From Spirochaetia bacterium (GTDB lineage: Bacteria; Spirochaetota; UBA4802; UBA5550): a stretch of 64,000 bases of DNA. The stretch covers positions 335,086-399,085 of the forward strand of contig VFJS01000003.1 of NCBI GenBank assembly GCA_009885955.1, written 5' to 3'. Numbering within the stretch: position 1 is the first letter of the stretch; the number at the start of each line of letters is the position of its first letter. Below the pieces are notes generated by a model. The model was not told the DNA's origin and did not search any database. It saw only the letters and a program-made list of their open reading frames with translations. Below, in pieces: positions 26,648 through 35,709 of the stretch. The translations under genes and the position numbers were made by a program.

Positions 26648-26682
26648 GTATTAATGGCACCTTGAATAATGAACATAGGTGG

Positions 26683-26716
26683 TTATCCTTGTTTATCCGT
26701 GTGAATCAGTGAGCAG
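26683..26716. repeat. Family B right arm only (solo end)
   Basis: TTATCCTTGTTTATCCGTG followed by TGAATCAGTGAGCAG matches the right end of family B copies at 45.9 and 55.3 kb; no left arm was found nearby. Confidence 0.5.
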
Positions 26717-26763
26717 ATATCTATATCTGATTTGCAGTAAATTAAAATATTAATATAAATCCG

Positions 26764-27759
26764 ATGAATGGAAAAAACGCAGCCGTATTATACAACAAAT
26801 TAAGCCCTGTCCCGACAAAAGACGAAGAGGATGTCCTTGCCCAGAGGGATCTGGTGGCCATGTCCCTTGAGAACCTGGGGTATAAGGTCATCCTCCATGA
26901 AGTCGATCTTAACCTGAAGGACACCCGTGATTTTTTACTTACGTATAATCCCGCCATAGTATTCAACCTCGTGGAATCGATCGATAAAAAAGACCATCTT
27001 GCCCCCATAGTGCCCCTGCTCCTCGATACAATGGCTATCCCCTATACCGGGTGCAGCTCCGAAGCCCTGGCGCTTACCCTTGACAAGGCGTCATCAAAAA
27101 AGCTCTTTGCCCTTTTCGGAATTAATACACCCCGCTGGTCTTCGGCAGGTGAGATCATGAAAGGCGATATCGGGCACGAGCCGCCGTACATAATAAAATC
27201 ACTGTGGGACCATGCATCGGCCGGCCTGGAAGACGATTCCATTGCCCATTCCAGGGAGCGGCTGAAGGAGATTCTCATAAAGAAGATGGCCGGGGGAAAG
27301 ACGCAATTTTTTGCCGAGGAATACATTGACGGAAGGGAATTCAATATTTCGGTCCTGGGAGGGAAGAGGGGCCCGGAAACGCTTCCATGCGCCGAAATCA
27401 GGTTTGTCAATTTCAACGGGAGGCCGAAAATAGTGGGCTACAGGGCCAAATGGATTGAGGATTCCCTTGAATACTCCAATACTCCGAGGAGTTTTGAATT
27501 CAGGGAAGAGGAAAAGGCTCTCTTGCAGAAGATGAAGGATATCTCCCTTGTCTGCTGGGAAAAATTTTCACTTCGCGGCTATGCCAGGGTAGACTTCAGA
27601 GTCGATGGGAACGGGATCCCCTATGTTCTGGAGATAAATGCAAACCCCTGCATCTCCCCTGACAGCGGGTTTATCGCCGCAGCTGCGGAATCAGGCCTGG
27701 GAGCCGATGATGTTATCGCGAGGATTATCGACGATACGCTTAAGGAATTTTATGGCTGA
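26764..27759 (+). CDS. ATP-grasp ligase of the D-Ala-D-Ala ligase fold
   Basis: 331 residues. The ATP-grasp core includes YIIKSLWDHASAGL, FFAEEYIDGREFNISVLGG, and metal ligands in DFRVDGNGIPYVLEINANPC. True Ddl enzymes carry an N-terminal HGxxGEDG loop for the first D-alanine; here the equivalent region reads FNLVESIDKKDHLAP, so D-alanine is an unlikely substrate and a cell-wall role is doubtful. It lies between kamA and a GNAT gene, overlapping the latter by eight bases. I infer ligation of an amino acid, perhaps beta-lysine, to another carboxylate or amine, but the substrate is not shown by sequence. Confidence 0.85.
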   Translation: MNGKNAAVLYNKLSPVPTKDEEDVLAQRDLVAMSLENLGYKVILHEVDLNLKDTRDFLLTYNPAIVFNLVESIDKKDHLAPIVPLLLDTMAIPYTGCSSEALALTLDKASSKKLFALFGINTPRWSSAGEIMKGDIGHEPPYIIKSLWDHASAGLEDDSIAHSRERLKEILIKKMAGGKTQFFAEEYIDGREFNISVLGGKRGPETLPCAEIRFVNFNGRPKIVGYRAKWIEDSLEYSNTPRSFEFREEEKALLQKMKDISLVCWEKFSLRGYARVDFRVDGNGIPYVLEINANPCISPDSGFIAAAAESGLGADDVIARIIDDTLKEFYG

Positions 27760-28285
27760 AAAAAATGACATGATAAAAGAGGTCATTCCGGCGCACGGGA
27801 TAACATTCAGGGATGAGGTACTGCCCGGGGACAGGGATGCCGTCAGATCAATTGTCACTTCGTCGGGATTTTTTTCAGAGGAGGAGATTGATATTGCAGT
27901 GGAGCTGGTTGATGAAAGGCTTGCCGGGGGGGAGAAGAGCGGATACTATTTCATCTTTGCTGAAATCGGGGGTACGATTGCCGGTTACAGCTCTTATGGG
28001 CCGATTGCATGCACAAAAAACAGTTATGATCTCTACTGGATTGCGGTTGACGAAAAATTCAGGGGAGGCAGGATAGGTACAGAACTCCTGAAAATTTCAG
28101 AAAAGAGTATTGCCCTGAAAGGCGGCAGGAGGATCTATGTTGAGACCTCTTCCCGCAGCCAGTATGAGCCTACCAGGAAATTTTATGAGAAAAGGGGCTA
28201 TTTTCTGGAAGCGGAAATCAAGGACTTCTATGATCTTCATGATTCAAAACAGATATACACCAGGGTAATTTCCGTCTCAAGATAA
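27752..28285 (+). CDS. GNAT-family N-acetyltransferase
   Basis: 177 residues. Acetyl-CoA loop in the LYWIAVDEKFRGGRIGTELL block (motif A, R/Q-x-x-G-x-G/A as RGGRIG) and the C-terminal FYEKRGYFLEAEIKDFYD. Start at 27752, which overlaps the ligase stop. In methanogens and some bacteria KamA (AblA) works with a GNAT enzyme (AblB) to make N-epsilon-acetyl-beta-lysine; this protein is shorter than AblB and is separated from kamA by the ligase, so equivalence is only a hypothesis. Confidence 0.85.
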   Translation: MAEKNDMIKEVIPAHGITFRDEVLPGDRDAVRSIVTSSGFFSEEEIDIAVELVDERLAGGEKSGYYFIFAEIGGTIAGYSSYGPIACTKNSYDLYWIAVDEKFRGGRIGTELLKISEKSIALKGGRRIYVETSSRSQYEPTRKFYEKRGYFLEAEIKDFYDLHDSKQIYTRVISVSR

Positions 28286-28314
28286 AACAAATAACAATTT
28301 AACAGGAAGTTTAT

Positions 28315-29919
28315 ATGAAAAAAATTCTTTTAATCGTCGTTATCTCATTTTTAACAGGAACCGGGTCGGGCCAGGAAAAAAATAACCTGCCTGAATTTCT
28401 TGTCCATTCCAAAGCGCTGGTCTTCGGAAAGACATCAAAATTGTCTGAAATCATCAAATCGATAAACCTGATGTCTGATAAATTTCTCGATCAAAATGAT
28501 ACCAGGGCTCTCTCAGACATGAGAAATGAATACTCCAAAATTTCCGGGATAGATATCTTGAGCCCGGACTCCCTATCCAGAGCGGGGATTGATGTATCAA
28601 GAAGCGCGGGATTTGCCTATTTCAATGAGGATAGTATTAAGGAAGGGATGATGGTGATTATTCCCGTATCGGGCGTTGTAAAATTTTCCGATACATTTGT
28701 TGAAATCATAAAAAGAATGAACGCCGATAACAAAGAGTTTAACATATCATCATCGGATCACCGGGGGTTCAGGATAGTCCGGCTTGATAAGGATCTTTTC
28801 ATTACAAACATCAGGGATTACTTTACGATTGCTTCCTCGCCTGAAATTGTCAAAAGGGCGATTGATCTTTCTTTTGACCCCTCCGGGACATTATCAAATG
28901 ATGCGCTGTACAGGGACTACCTGTCAAAAAGAAAGGAATCCGGTGATATTGAAATATTTGCCAGGAAAGAGGTTTTTGCCCCTGTCTTTGAATCTTTTAC
29001 CTCAGGGGATGACTCCCCGGATAAAAATGATGATGGAAAAGATAAAGGGAAGAAAGCCCGGTCTCACCTTGATTCCATCGAATATGCCGCAGCCGGTATT
29101 AGCCTTGGAGATAAGGGGGTAAGGATAAGGACCGCATCCAGTCTGAACAGGGATCATCCTGTATCCAGGATGATCATGGGGATTGCCAGGACTGAATTAT
29201 CACCCAGGTCCCTGTCCATGGGTAAGACGCTGTTTTATCTCTTTTTTTCCTATAACCTAGAATACATAAACACCATGTGCGAAAAGCCTTCGTCATTCTG
29301 CGGATTTTATAAAAGCACGGTAAAGAAGCTTGAAATGGACTCAGGCATACATATCATCAGGGACTATATGCCGACTTATGGCGGGTTCATAAATTTATTT
29401 ATCAGGAACATAAATCCCCAGACAGGCAAGGGGGAATTTACGGTATATGTTCCCATGAGTCATAAGGCAACGGCATCGGACATCTGGCACAGGATGAAGG
29501 GGAAGCTTCAAAATAAGTATGCAAAAACAGGCGGATTCGGAGAAGGGTTAATCGGCCAGGCTGTAACATTCTGGTACAAGGAAGGAACTGAAAAGATATA
29601 TGTCATCTTTGACAAAAGAGGTATCTATTCAGGGAACAGCCAGGAACTGCTGAAAAATGCAATGGAAAGCAGGGAGATGGGGGTTGAAAACCGTCCTGAC
29701 CGCATAAAAGAGATGATGGACCGGGATACATTTTTTCTTGTGTATCTGAACAATGATTCAGCGGTTACAGGGCTTCTCAAGTCACAGGGTTCGGGGAATC
29801 CGGGGGTCAGCAGGGCGGCAGACAGTGTAAAAGATATTTATATAAAGTTAGGCAGGAAGGATAATTTCATAATAATTGATGCTGAGTTAAATCTTGCTGA
29901 AAAGAAAAAGCTAAAATGA
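28315..29919 (+). CDS. Secreted protein of unknown function, DUF3352-like
   Basis: 534 residues with a signal peptide (MKKILLIVVISFLTGTGSG). The body resembles large exported proteins of the DUF3352 type: a long alpha/beta domain with IASSPEIVKRAIDLS and VYLNNDSAV-like strands and internal repeats of that pattern. A low-complexity acidic-basic stretch (SPDKNDDGKDKGKKARS) sits near residue 240. Probably periplasmic or surface. It follows the GNAT gene by 29 bases and overlaps the radical SAM gene by four, so it is part of the same transcript. Function unknown. Confidence 0.65.
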   Translation: MKKILLIVVISFLTGTGSGQEKNNLPEFLVHSKALVFGKTSKLSEIIKSINLMSDKFLDQNDTRALSDMRNEYSKISGIDILSPDSLSRAGIDVSRSAGFAYFNEDSIKEGMMVIIPVSGVVKFSDTFVEIIKRMNADNKEFNISSSDHRGFRIVRLDKDLFITNIRDYFTIASSPEIVKRAIDLSFDPSGTLSNDALYRDYLSKRKESGDIEIFARKEVFAPVFESFTSGDDSPDKNDDGKDKGKKARSHLDSIEYAAAGISLGDKGVRIRTASSLNRDHPVSRMIMGIARTELSPRSLSMGKTLFYLFFSYNLEYINTMCEKPSSFCGFYKSTVKKLEMDSGIHIIRDYMPTYGGFINLFIRNINPQTGKGEFTVYVPMSHKATASDIWHRMKGKLQNKYAKTGGFGEGLIGQAVTFWYKEGTEKIYVIFDKRGIYSGNSQELLKNAMESREMGVENRPDRIKEMMDRDTFFLVYLNNDSAVTGLLKSQGSGNPGVSRAADSVKDIYIKLGRKDNFIIIDAELNLAEKKKLK

Positions 29920-30842
29920 AATATCTCTTCGGACCGGTACAGTCAAGGAGGCTGGGGCTTTCTCTTGGAATAGATCTGGTCCCCCATAAAACCTGTACTC
30001 TCAACTGCATTTACTGTGAATGCGGGCCCACGACATTGCTTACAAGTGAAATCCGCGAGTATGTTCCAACCGTTGAGGTGCTCCATGAGATCGATCAATA
30101 TCTCTCGGACAGGCCGGTTCTTGATGTAATAACCTTTTCAGGCTCGGGCGAGCCCACGCTCCATTCAAGGATCGGAGAAATCATCACCCATATAAAGGAG
30201 GCCCATGCAGGCTACCGGGTGGCGGTATTGACAAACGGTACACTGCTGTGGGACGCCAGGGTCAGGGAAAATCTTATGAATGCCGATATCGTAATACCAT
30301 CGCTTGACGCAATCAATGAAGAGACTTTCAGGATAGTCCTGCGGCCCCACATGAATATCACGCCGGAGAGGATGATGGAGGGCCTCATGCAATTCGGAAA
30401 AGATTTCAAGGGGAGGTATATCCTTGAAGTCTTTATCATCCCGGGGATCAATACATCGGTGGAAGAGCTGACAGAGATAAAGAATGCCTGTTCAAAGATA
30501 CGGCACAATGAAATTCATCTCAATACCCTGGACAGGCCGGGTACGGTAAAATGGGTAAAACCGGCGAGCATGGAAGAGATGGATGAGATTGAGGACTTTT
30601 TCAGGCCCCTGAATGTGAAGGTCATCGGCAGCCCGGGAATGTTGGAAATGAATCTCATCAGCAGCGGCAAGTCCGACGATATAATATCAATAATTAAAAG
30701 ACGCCCATCAACAGCTGAAGAGCTTAATCATATAACCGGCATCCCGATGGATGAGCTGTCCCGATTGCTGGAAAAGCTTGAAAAGAGCTGTGTCATAAAA
30801 GGTGAAAAGCTGGAGAGGGGCCTTTTTTACAGGCTCTTCTGA
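29916..30842 (+). CDS. Radical SAM protein (COG0731-like) with C-terminal winged helix
   Basis: 308 residues. Cluster motif CTLNCIYC near residue 28, preceded by FGPVQSRRLGLSLGIDL, which is typical of the COG0731 branch (Fe-S oxidoreductases related to wyosine-tRNA enzymes). ITFSGSGEPTLH is the SAM-binding GGE-like motif. The last 70 residues (KRRPSTAEELNHITGIPMDEL to GLFYRLF) look like a small winged helix. Substrate unknown. The gene is coupled to the secreted protein by ATGA overlap and ends convergently with a CBS-domain gene. Confidence 0.85.
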   Translation: MKYLFGPVQSRRLGLSLGIDLVPHKTCTLNCIYCECGPTTLLTSEIREYVPTVEVLHEIDQYLSDRPVLDVITFSGSGEPTLHSRIGEIITHIKEAHAGYRVAVLTNGTLLWDARVRENLMNADIVIPSLDAINEETFRIVLRPHMNITPERMMEGLMQFGKDFKGRYILEVFIIPGINTSVEELTEIKNACSKIRHNEIHLNTLDRPGTVKWVKPASMEEMDEIEDFFRPLNVKVIGSPGMLEMNLISSGKSDDIISIIKRRPSTAEELNHITGIPMDELSRLLEKLEKSCVIKGEKLERGLFYRLF

Positions 30843-30851
30843 CCCTCCTCT

Positions 30852-31301
30852 TTACTCCTCCATGTTTCCAACATAATCGCTCAGGTGCCTTATCTGCAGG
30901 TTTTTCTCGGTGAGAAGTGAATTGACCACGTCCCGTATGGAGAGGATGCCGATGATAACCCTGTTTTCAACGACAGGGATGTGCCGTATATGTTTCTGCG
31001 TCATGATCTGCATGACATATTCAATAGGGTCGTCCCCCTTGGCAATTATCATGTCCCTTGTCATAACATGTTCTACCGGGATTGTCCTGAAATCGTCATC
31101 GGTGCAGATGATCCTGAGGAGATCACGCTCGGACACTATCCCGATGTAATGGGGCGGCTCCGTGCCCGGTTTTTTTACAAGAAGGGCGCCGACTCCATGT
31201 TCACACAGGGTAATGGCCACATCCTTCAATTTTGTATCGGATGTTACTGAAACAATATTTTTCCTTATCCCTTTTTCTTCAAGAATTGCCTTTATTTTCA
31301 T
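30852..31301 (-). CDS. CBS-domain pair protein
   Basis: 149 residues consisting almost only of two CBS motifs: VTSDTKLKDVAITLCEHGVG with IGIVSERDLLRII, and GDDPIEYVMQIMTQKHIRHI with IGILSIRDVVNSL. Such stand-alone pairs bind adenosine nucleotides and act as energy sensors. Start set at 31301, where AGGAGGAGAG precedes ATG; the frame is open twelve codons further but that would overlap livF. It is the last gene of the liv transporter set, 13 bases after livF. Confidence 0.85.
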   Translation of the reverse strand: MKIKAILEEKGIRKNIVSVTSDTKLKDVAITLCEHGVGALLVKKPGTEPPHYIGIVSERDLLRIICTDDDFRTIPVEHVMTRDMIIAKGDDPIEYVMQIMTQKHIRHIPVVENRVIIGILSIRDVVNSLLTEKNLQIRHLSDYVGNMEE

Positions 31302-31314
31302 TACTCTCCTCCTG

Positions 31315-32019
31315 CTATCCGCCAAGATAGGCGTCAATTATTTTCCGGTTATTCAGGAGACTCTCCGATGTGTCTTCAATCATGATATTCCCGGTTTCCA
31401 GGACATAGCCCCTGCTGCTGATTTTAAGAGCCATGCGGGCGTTTTGTTCAACAATGAGGATTGCAGTGCCGGTTTTATGTATGTCTGCAATTATATTGAA
31501 AATCTCCCTGACCATGAGCGGGGCAAGCCCCATGGACGGTTCGTCAAGTAAAAGGAGTTCCGGCCTCCCCATGAGGGCCCTCCCTATGGCAAGCATCTGC
31601 TGTTCCCCGCCGGAGAGCGTTCCCGCTGGCTGGTTCAACCTGCTGCCGAGGATTGGAAATCTCGTTAAAATTTCATCAATATCCTTTTTTATCTGGCGTT
31701 TATCCTTTCGTATAAAAGCTCCAAGCTCCAGGTTTTCACTGACCTTCATGGTTGTGAGGATGGCCCTGCCTTCGGGGACCTGAATGATCCCGCTTCTGAC
31801 GATTGAATCGGTATGGCTCTTCGTAATATTTTTTCCTTTATATATAATAGAGCCTGAAGAAGCCCTGACAATGCCCGATATGGTGTTAAGCGTGGAACTT
31901 TTTCCAGCCCCGTTGGCCCCAATGAGGGCCACTATCTCCCCCCTTCCGACGCGGAGCGAGATCCCTTTCAGGGCCTGGATGTGACCGTAGTCAGCGCATA
32001 TATCTGTAAGTTCAAGCAC
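31315..32019 (-). CDS. livF: Branched-chain amino acid ABC transporter ATPase
   Basis: 234 residues. Walker A GANGAGKSS, signature LSGGEQQML, Walker B LLLLDEPSMGLAP with the LivF-type PSMGLAP, and the LIVEQNARMAL end block. Start taken at the GTG at 32019 (GGGAGGGAC upstream), eight bases inside livG; a TTG at 32055 is possible. Powers import of leucine, isoleucine, valine or related amino acids from the inner face of the membrane. Confidence 0.92.
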   Translation of the reverse strand: MLELTDICADYGHIQALKGISLRVGRGEIVALIGANGAGKSSTLNTISGIVRASSGSIIYKGKNITKSHTDSIVRSGIIQVPEGRAILTTMKVSENLELGAFIRKDKRQIKKDIDEILTRFPILGSRLNQPAGTLSGGEQQMLAIGRALMGRPELLLLDEPSMGLAPLMVREIFNIIADIHKTGTAILIVEQNARMALKISSRGYVLETGNIMIEDTSESLLNNRKIIDAYLGG

Positions 32020-32776
32020 CGGTCTCGTCCCTCCCGAGATATGCTTCGATGACAAGGGGGTTGTTCTTTATTTCATCCGGGGAGCCCTGCGCGATGAATT
32101 TCCCGAAATTCAGGACACCGATACGCCGGCATATTCCCATGACCACCTTCATGTCGTGTTCGATGAGGCATATGGTATATTTCCTGCTGTTTATCCGGAC
32201 AATCTCGCCCATGAGCTCTTCGGTTTCAGCGGGATTCATTCCTGCTGCCGGTTCATCAACGAGGATGAGCTTCGGTTCCGTGGCCAGCGCCCTGGCAAGT
32301 TCCAGTTTCCGCTGTTCACCATATGAGAGGCTCTCTGCCTTCAGGCCGGCTTTTTCCGAAAGCCGGACAATGGAGAGAATATCATAGGCCTTTTCTCTGA
32401 GCTCTTTTTCCTCCCGTCTCTTTTTTTTCAATTCAAAAAGCATGGACACGGCGGAATAGGAAAAAAGCCTGTGCATTCCCACAAGGACATTTTCCAGGAG
32501 CGTCATCTCTTTGAATATCCGTATATTCTGGAATGTCCTGCTTATCCCGGCTGCCGTGATTGCATGGGGTTTCAAGCCGGTAATATCAATAGTATTGAAA
32601 ATTATCCTTCCGCCGGTGGGCTTCAGCAGGCCGCTGATAATATTAAATAGCGTTGTCTTTCCCGCGCCATTGGGCCCTATGATTCCGTAGATGGTTCCCT
32701 CTTCGATCTCAAAAATGACATCATCGAGGACCCGCAGGCCTCCGAAATCCCTGGTTATATTTTCAACTCTAAGCAT
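32012..32776 (-). CDS. livG: Branched-chain amino acid ABC transporter ATPase
   Basis: 254 residues. Walker A GPNGAGKTTL, signature LSYGEQRKLELARAL and Walker B LILVDEPAAGMNPAE; the LSYGEQ form and the long insert after Walker A (ISRTFQNIRIFKEMTLLENV) are LivG features. Start at ATG 32776, with a GAGAGA site and eight bases of overlap with livM; a GTG at 32791 is an alternative. Confidence 0.92.
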   Translation of the reverse strand: MLRVENITRDFGGLRVLDDVIFEIEEGTIYGIIGPNGAGKTTLFNIISGLLKPTGGRIIFNTIDITGLKPHAITAAGISRTFQNIRIFKEMTLLENVLVGMHRLFSYSAVSMLFELKKKRREEKELREKAYDILSIVRLSEKAGLKAESLSYGEQRKLELARALATEPKLILVDEPAAGMNPAETEELMGEIVRINSRKYTICLIEHDMKVVMGICRRIGVLNFGKFIAQGSPDEIKNNPLVIEAYLGRDETGA

Positions 32777-33641
32777 TGGATTTTCTCTCACTGAAGAGCT
32801 TTTTTAGGGAGATGAATGTTCCCCTGCTGACAATACCGTTGGGCAGGTAGAGGACAACGAGGAGGAGGATGATGCCGTTCACGGCAAGCCTGTAGGGCCC
32901 CATGAACCTCATCATCTCCGGAAGCACGGTGAGAATGGCGCTTCCGGCAATGGGGCCCCAGAAGGTCTTTGTGCCGCCCAGGATGGCAAAGGTGAGGATG
33001 TCCACAGCGGGTTCAAAGCCGTACTCCCTGGGCGAAATGAAATAGGTAAAATGGGCGTTCAGCCCGCCGGCAACTCCTGCGATGAAAGCGCCGGCTGTGA
33101 ATGTCCAGACCTTAAAATAGGTTGTCCGTATGCCCATGACCGAGGATGCCACTTCATCTTCGTTTATGGCTTCCATGGCCCTGCCGTATTTTGAGTCCCT
33201 GAGCCTGATAAAAAAAAATATTATGATGCCCATGATGAGGACAAGGTGCCACAACTCGGTCTTCTGGGGAATGCCGTTAATTCCCATGGATCCGCCGGTA
33301 ATTTCCATGTTCAGCAAAACAACACGCACAACCTCTCCGAAGCCCAGAGTAGCCATGGCAAGGTAGACGCCGGAAAGGCGGAGCGTGGGGATGCCTATGG
33401 CAAGGGCAACCATGGATGGGAGGATCCCGCCTGCAATGAGACTGATTCCGAAGGGAAAACCGGCCTTCATTGTGAGGAGCGCGGAAGTATATGCCCCTAT
33501 CCCCATGAACGCTGCGTTTCCCAGGGAAAGAAGCCCGCAGGCAAGGGTCAGGTAGATTGACAGCCCCAGCATACCGTGAATAAATATCGTGTAAAACAGG
33601 GTGTTGTAGGTCTGCCAGAAGGATATAAGGAAATCGGACAT
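32769..33641 (-). CDS. livM: Branched-chain amino acid ABC transporter permease
   Basis: 290 residues, eight or more hydrophobic segments. SLGNAAFMGIGAYTSALL and the LRLSGVYLAMATLGFGE block are LivM signatures; GRAMEAINEDEVASSVMGI is the coupling helix that meets the ATPases. Start at ATG 33641 with AGGAAAGG upstream, one base after the livH stop. Confidence 0.92.
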   Translation of the reverse strand: MSDFLISFWQTYNTLFYTIFIHGMLGLSIYLTLACGLLSLGNAAFMGIGAYTSALLTMKAGFPFGISLIAGGILPSMVALAIGIPTLRLSGVYLAMATLGFGEVVRVVLLNMEITGGSMGINGIPQKTELWHLVLIMGIIIFFFIRLRDSKYGRAMEAINEDEVASSVMGIRTTYFKVWTFTAGAFIAGVAGGLNAHFTYFISPREYGFEPAVDILTFAILGGTKTFWGPIAGSAILTVLPEMMRFMGPYRLAVNGIILLLVVLYLPNGIVSRGTFISLKKLFSERKSNA

Positions 33642-33642
33642 A

Positions 33643-34524
33643 TCAGCCTTTCCTCTCAATTTTTTTTCCGAATATCCCCGACGGCCTTATGAGCAGTATG
33701 AGGAACAGCAATCCGAAAGAAACGGCATCCCTGAAGTCCGAGGAGATATACGCCACGCTCAGCACCTCTGCGAAACCGAGGATGAGGCCACCGGCCATGG
33801 CGCCCCTGATGTCGCCCATGCCCCCCAGAATTATAACTGCGATTCCCCTGTGGAGAATCGGCCCGCCCATGAAGGTATGGATGGTATTGAAATTCAGGCC
33901 GGTTAAAACACCTGCCGCACCGCCAAAAGATGACGAGATGATCATGGTAAACTGGTAGACCCTCTCAACCGGGATACCCAGGAGCGCGCCCGTTCTTGAG
34001 TTTTCAGCAACGGCGCGGACAGCCTTGCCCCATTTCGTTTTATTGAGGAAGAAGATCATCATGATCATCAGTATAAACGAGGTAAAGATTATAGTCAGCT
34101 GAAGCTGCGTAAGCTGTATTCCCCGAAACTCATAGTTTTCATTGGGCACAAAATCAAAGGGAAACCGGTAGGCCTCTGCGCCGAAGATTCCCTGATAGAT
34201 GCTTGTGATGATCGTGGCGCAGCCGATGGTTGCTATCATGGGGGCAAGGTGGTGGAATTTTTTTTTCCTGAGGGGCCGTATGGCAACCAGGTCCAGGACG
34301 AATCCTATAAATCCCGATGCCGCCATGCTTATGATAAGGCAGGGGATAATGCCCAGGCCGAATTTTGTCGCAGCAGTGTAGCCGGCAAACGCGCCGACCA
34401 TGAACACTGCCCCGTGGGCAAGTGTTATGATCTCCATTACCCCGAAAATCAGGGTAAAGCCTATGGCGAAGAGAGAGTAAACTGCGCCAAGGGCAAGCGC
34501 ATTGGCTAACTGCTGATAAAACAT
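33643..34524 (-). CDS. livH: Branched-chain amino acid ABC transporter permease
   Basis: 293 residues, about eight hydrophobic segments. ALGAVYSLFAIGFTLIFGVM and AHGAVFMVGAFAGY at the N-terminus, and AVRAVAENSRTGALLGI as the cytoplasmic coupling loop, are LivH landmarks. IILGGMGDIRGAMAGGLILG near the end is also typical. First transport gene after the binding-protein gene livK; 27 bases separate them. Confidence 0.92.
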   Translation of the reverse strand: MFYQQLANALALGAVYSLFAIGFTLIFGVMEIITLAHGAVFMVGAFAGYTAATKFGLGIIPCLIISMAASGFIGFVLDLVAIRPLRKKKFHHLAPMIATIGCATIITSIYQGIFGAEAYRFPFDFVPNENYEFRGIQLTQLQLTIIFTSFILMIMMIFFLNKTKWGKAVRAVAENSRTGALLGIPVERVYQFTMIISSSFGGAAGVLTGLNFNTIHTFMGGPILHRGIAVIILGGMGDIRGAMAGGLILGFAEVLSVAYISSDFRDAVSFGLLFLILLIRPSGIFGKKIERKG

Positions 34525-34551
34525 CTATATCAAATAACGGATTTAATCAGG

Positions 34552-35709
34552 TTATTCGGAATAGATGGTGAATTTTTTATTTTTAACAATCAGAACCCTT
34601 GCTTTCTGTACCGCGTCCCTGTTTTCACTAAAGGAGAAATTTCCGCCGACACCGTCGAAGTTTTTAACTTTCGCCAGCGCGTCCCGGAGCTCTGTCCTTG
34701 CGTCTTCAAGGCTCCCGGTAAATTTCAGGGTTTTCAGGGCTTCGGTCATTATGTAAAGGGCGTCATAGGCCTGAGCTGCAAACTGGTCGGGTTCGGAGCC
34801 GTATTTTTTCTTATAAGCTGCAATAAAGGCTACATTTTTTTTGTTTGGATCACCAAGGAACCAGGGGCTGCCGTTTATGATTCCTTCAGAGGCGTTCCCG
34901 GCTATTTCGGCAAGTTTGGGAGAATTGAACCCGTTTCCTCCGATAAAGTGGATGTTCGCAGGTATGCCCAGTTTTCTTGCCTGGAGAACAATGTTGGCTG
35001 CCTCTTCAACAAGAGCTGAACAGATGATCGCGTCGGGGTTTAGGTTTTTAATCTTGGTGAGCTGGGCTGAAAAATCGATATCGCCTTTGGCGAAGGTCTC
35101 TGTTGCCACCACCTGGAGCTTTTCAGCACCAACAGCTTTCTTGAATATGTCATAACCCGATTTTGTGAAGGCATCGTCATTTCCATACATCATGGCCACC
35201 TTTTTCAGGTTTAGCTTGTTTTTTGCCATTTTTACCACTTCCGGAAGGATATCAGATTCAGTAATGGAGTTTCTGAATACATAGGGCCCTATCGCGGTAA
35301 TTCCGTCAGCAGTGTTTGATGTACCGAAAACAACGGTTTTTGCAGCATTTGCCGTGGGATCTGCTGCAAAAGCAGAGTTGGATAGAGTCGGGCCGAATAT
35401 TGCCAGAACCTTGTCCTTATGGATGAATTTTTTGAATACGTTAATTGCCTCTTCCTTTTTACCCTGCTCGTCATCAACTACGAGGTTGATTTTTTTCCCG
35501 TTGATTCCGCCGGCGGCATTTATCTCTTCGGCTGCAAGGGTGAAGCCGTTTTTAATCGGCACCCCGTATTTGGCGATGGGCCCGGTAAGCGCTTCCGCAA
35601 CACCGATTTTGATTCCTTCGGCAAGATAATCAGTTTTGCCGCAGCCGATTATGCAGGCAATGATGGATACTGCAAAGATTGAAAAAATTTTCCTTATAGG
35701 TAACTTCAT
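34552..35709 (-). CDS. livK: Branched-chain amino acid-binding lipoprotein
   Basis: 385 residues. Lipoprotein signal with lipobox IIGC (Cys 23), then a periplasmic binding protein type 1 domain: IKIGVAEALTGPIAKYG, AAEEINAAGGINGKKI, VDDEQGKKEEAI and the GPTLSNSAFA loop. Membrane-anchored receptor of the liv system. Specificity could be branched-chain amino acids, other amino acids or amides, since LivJ/K-like receptors vary. It leads the minus-strand operon livK-H-M-G-F-CBS. Confidence 0.92.
   Translation of the reverse strand: MKLPIRKIFSIFAVSIIACIIGCGKTDYLAEGIKIGVAEALTGPIAKYGVPIKNGFTLAAEEINAAGGINGKKINLVVDDEQGKKEEAINVFKKFIHKDKVLAIFGPTLSNSAFAADPTANAAKTVVFGTSNTADGITAIGPYVFRNSITESDILPEVVKMAKNKLNLKKVAMMYGNDDAFTKSGYDIFKKAVGAEKLQVVATETFAKGDIDFSAQLTKIKNLNPDAIICSALVEEAANIVLQARKLGIPANIHFIGGNGFNSPKLAEIAGNASEGIINGSPWFLGDPNKKNVAFIAAYKKKYGSEPDQFAAQAYDALYIMTEALKTLKFTGSLEDARTELRDALAKVKNFDGVGGNFSFSENRDAVQKARVLIVKNKKFTIYSE

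Noticed and set aside
26764-27759. Cell-wall D-Ala-D-Ala ligase
   Set aside because: The HGxxGEDG loop is missing and the gene lies in a kamA/GNAT operon rather than with cell-wall genes.
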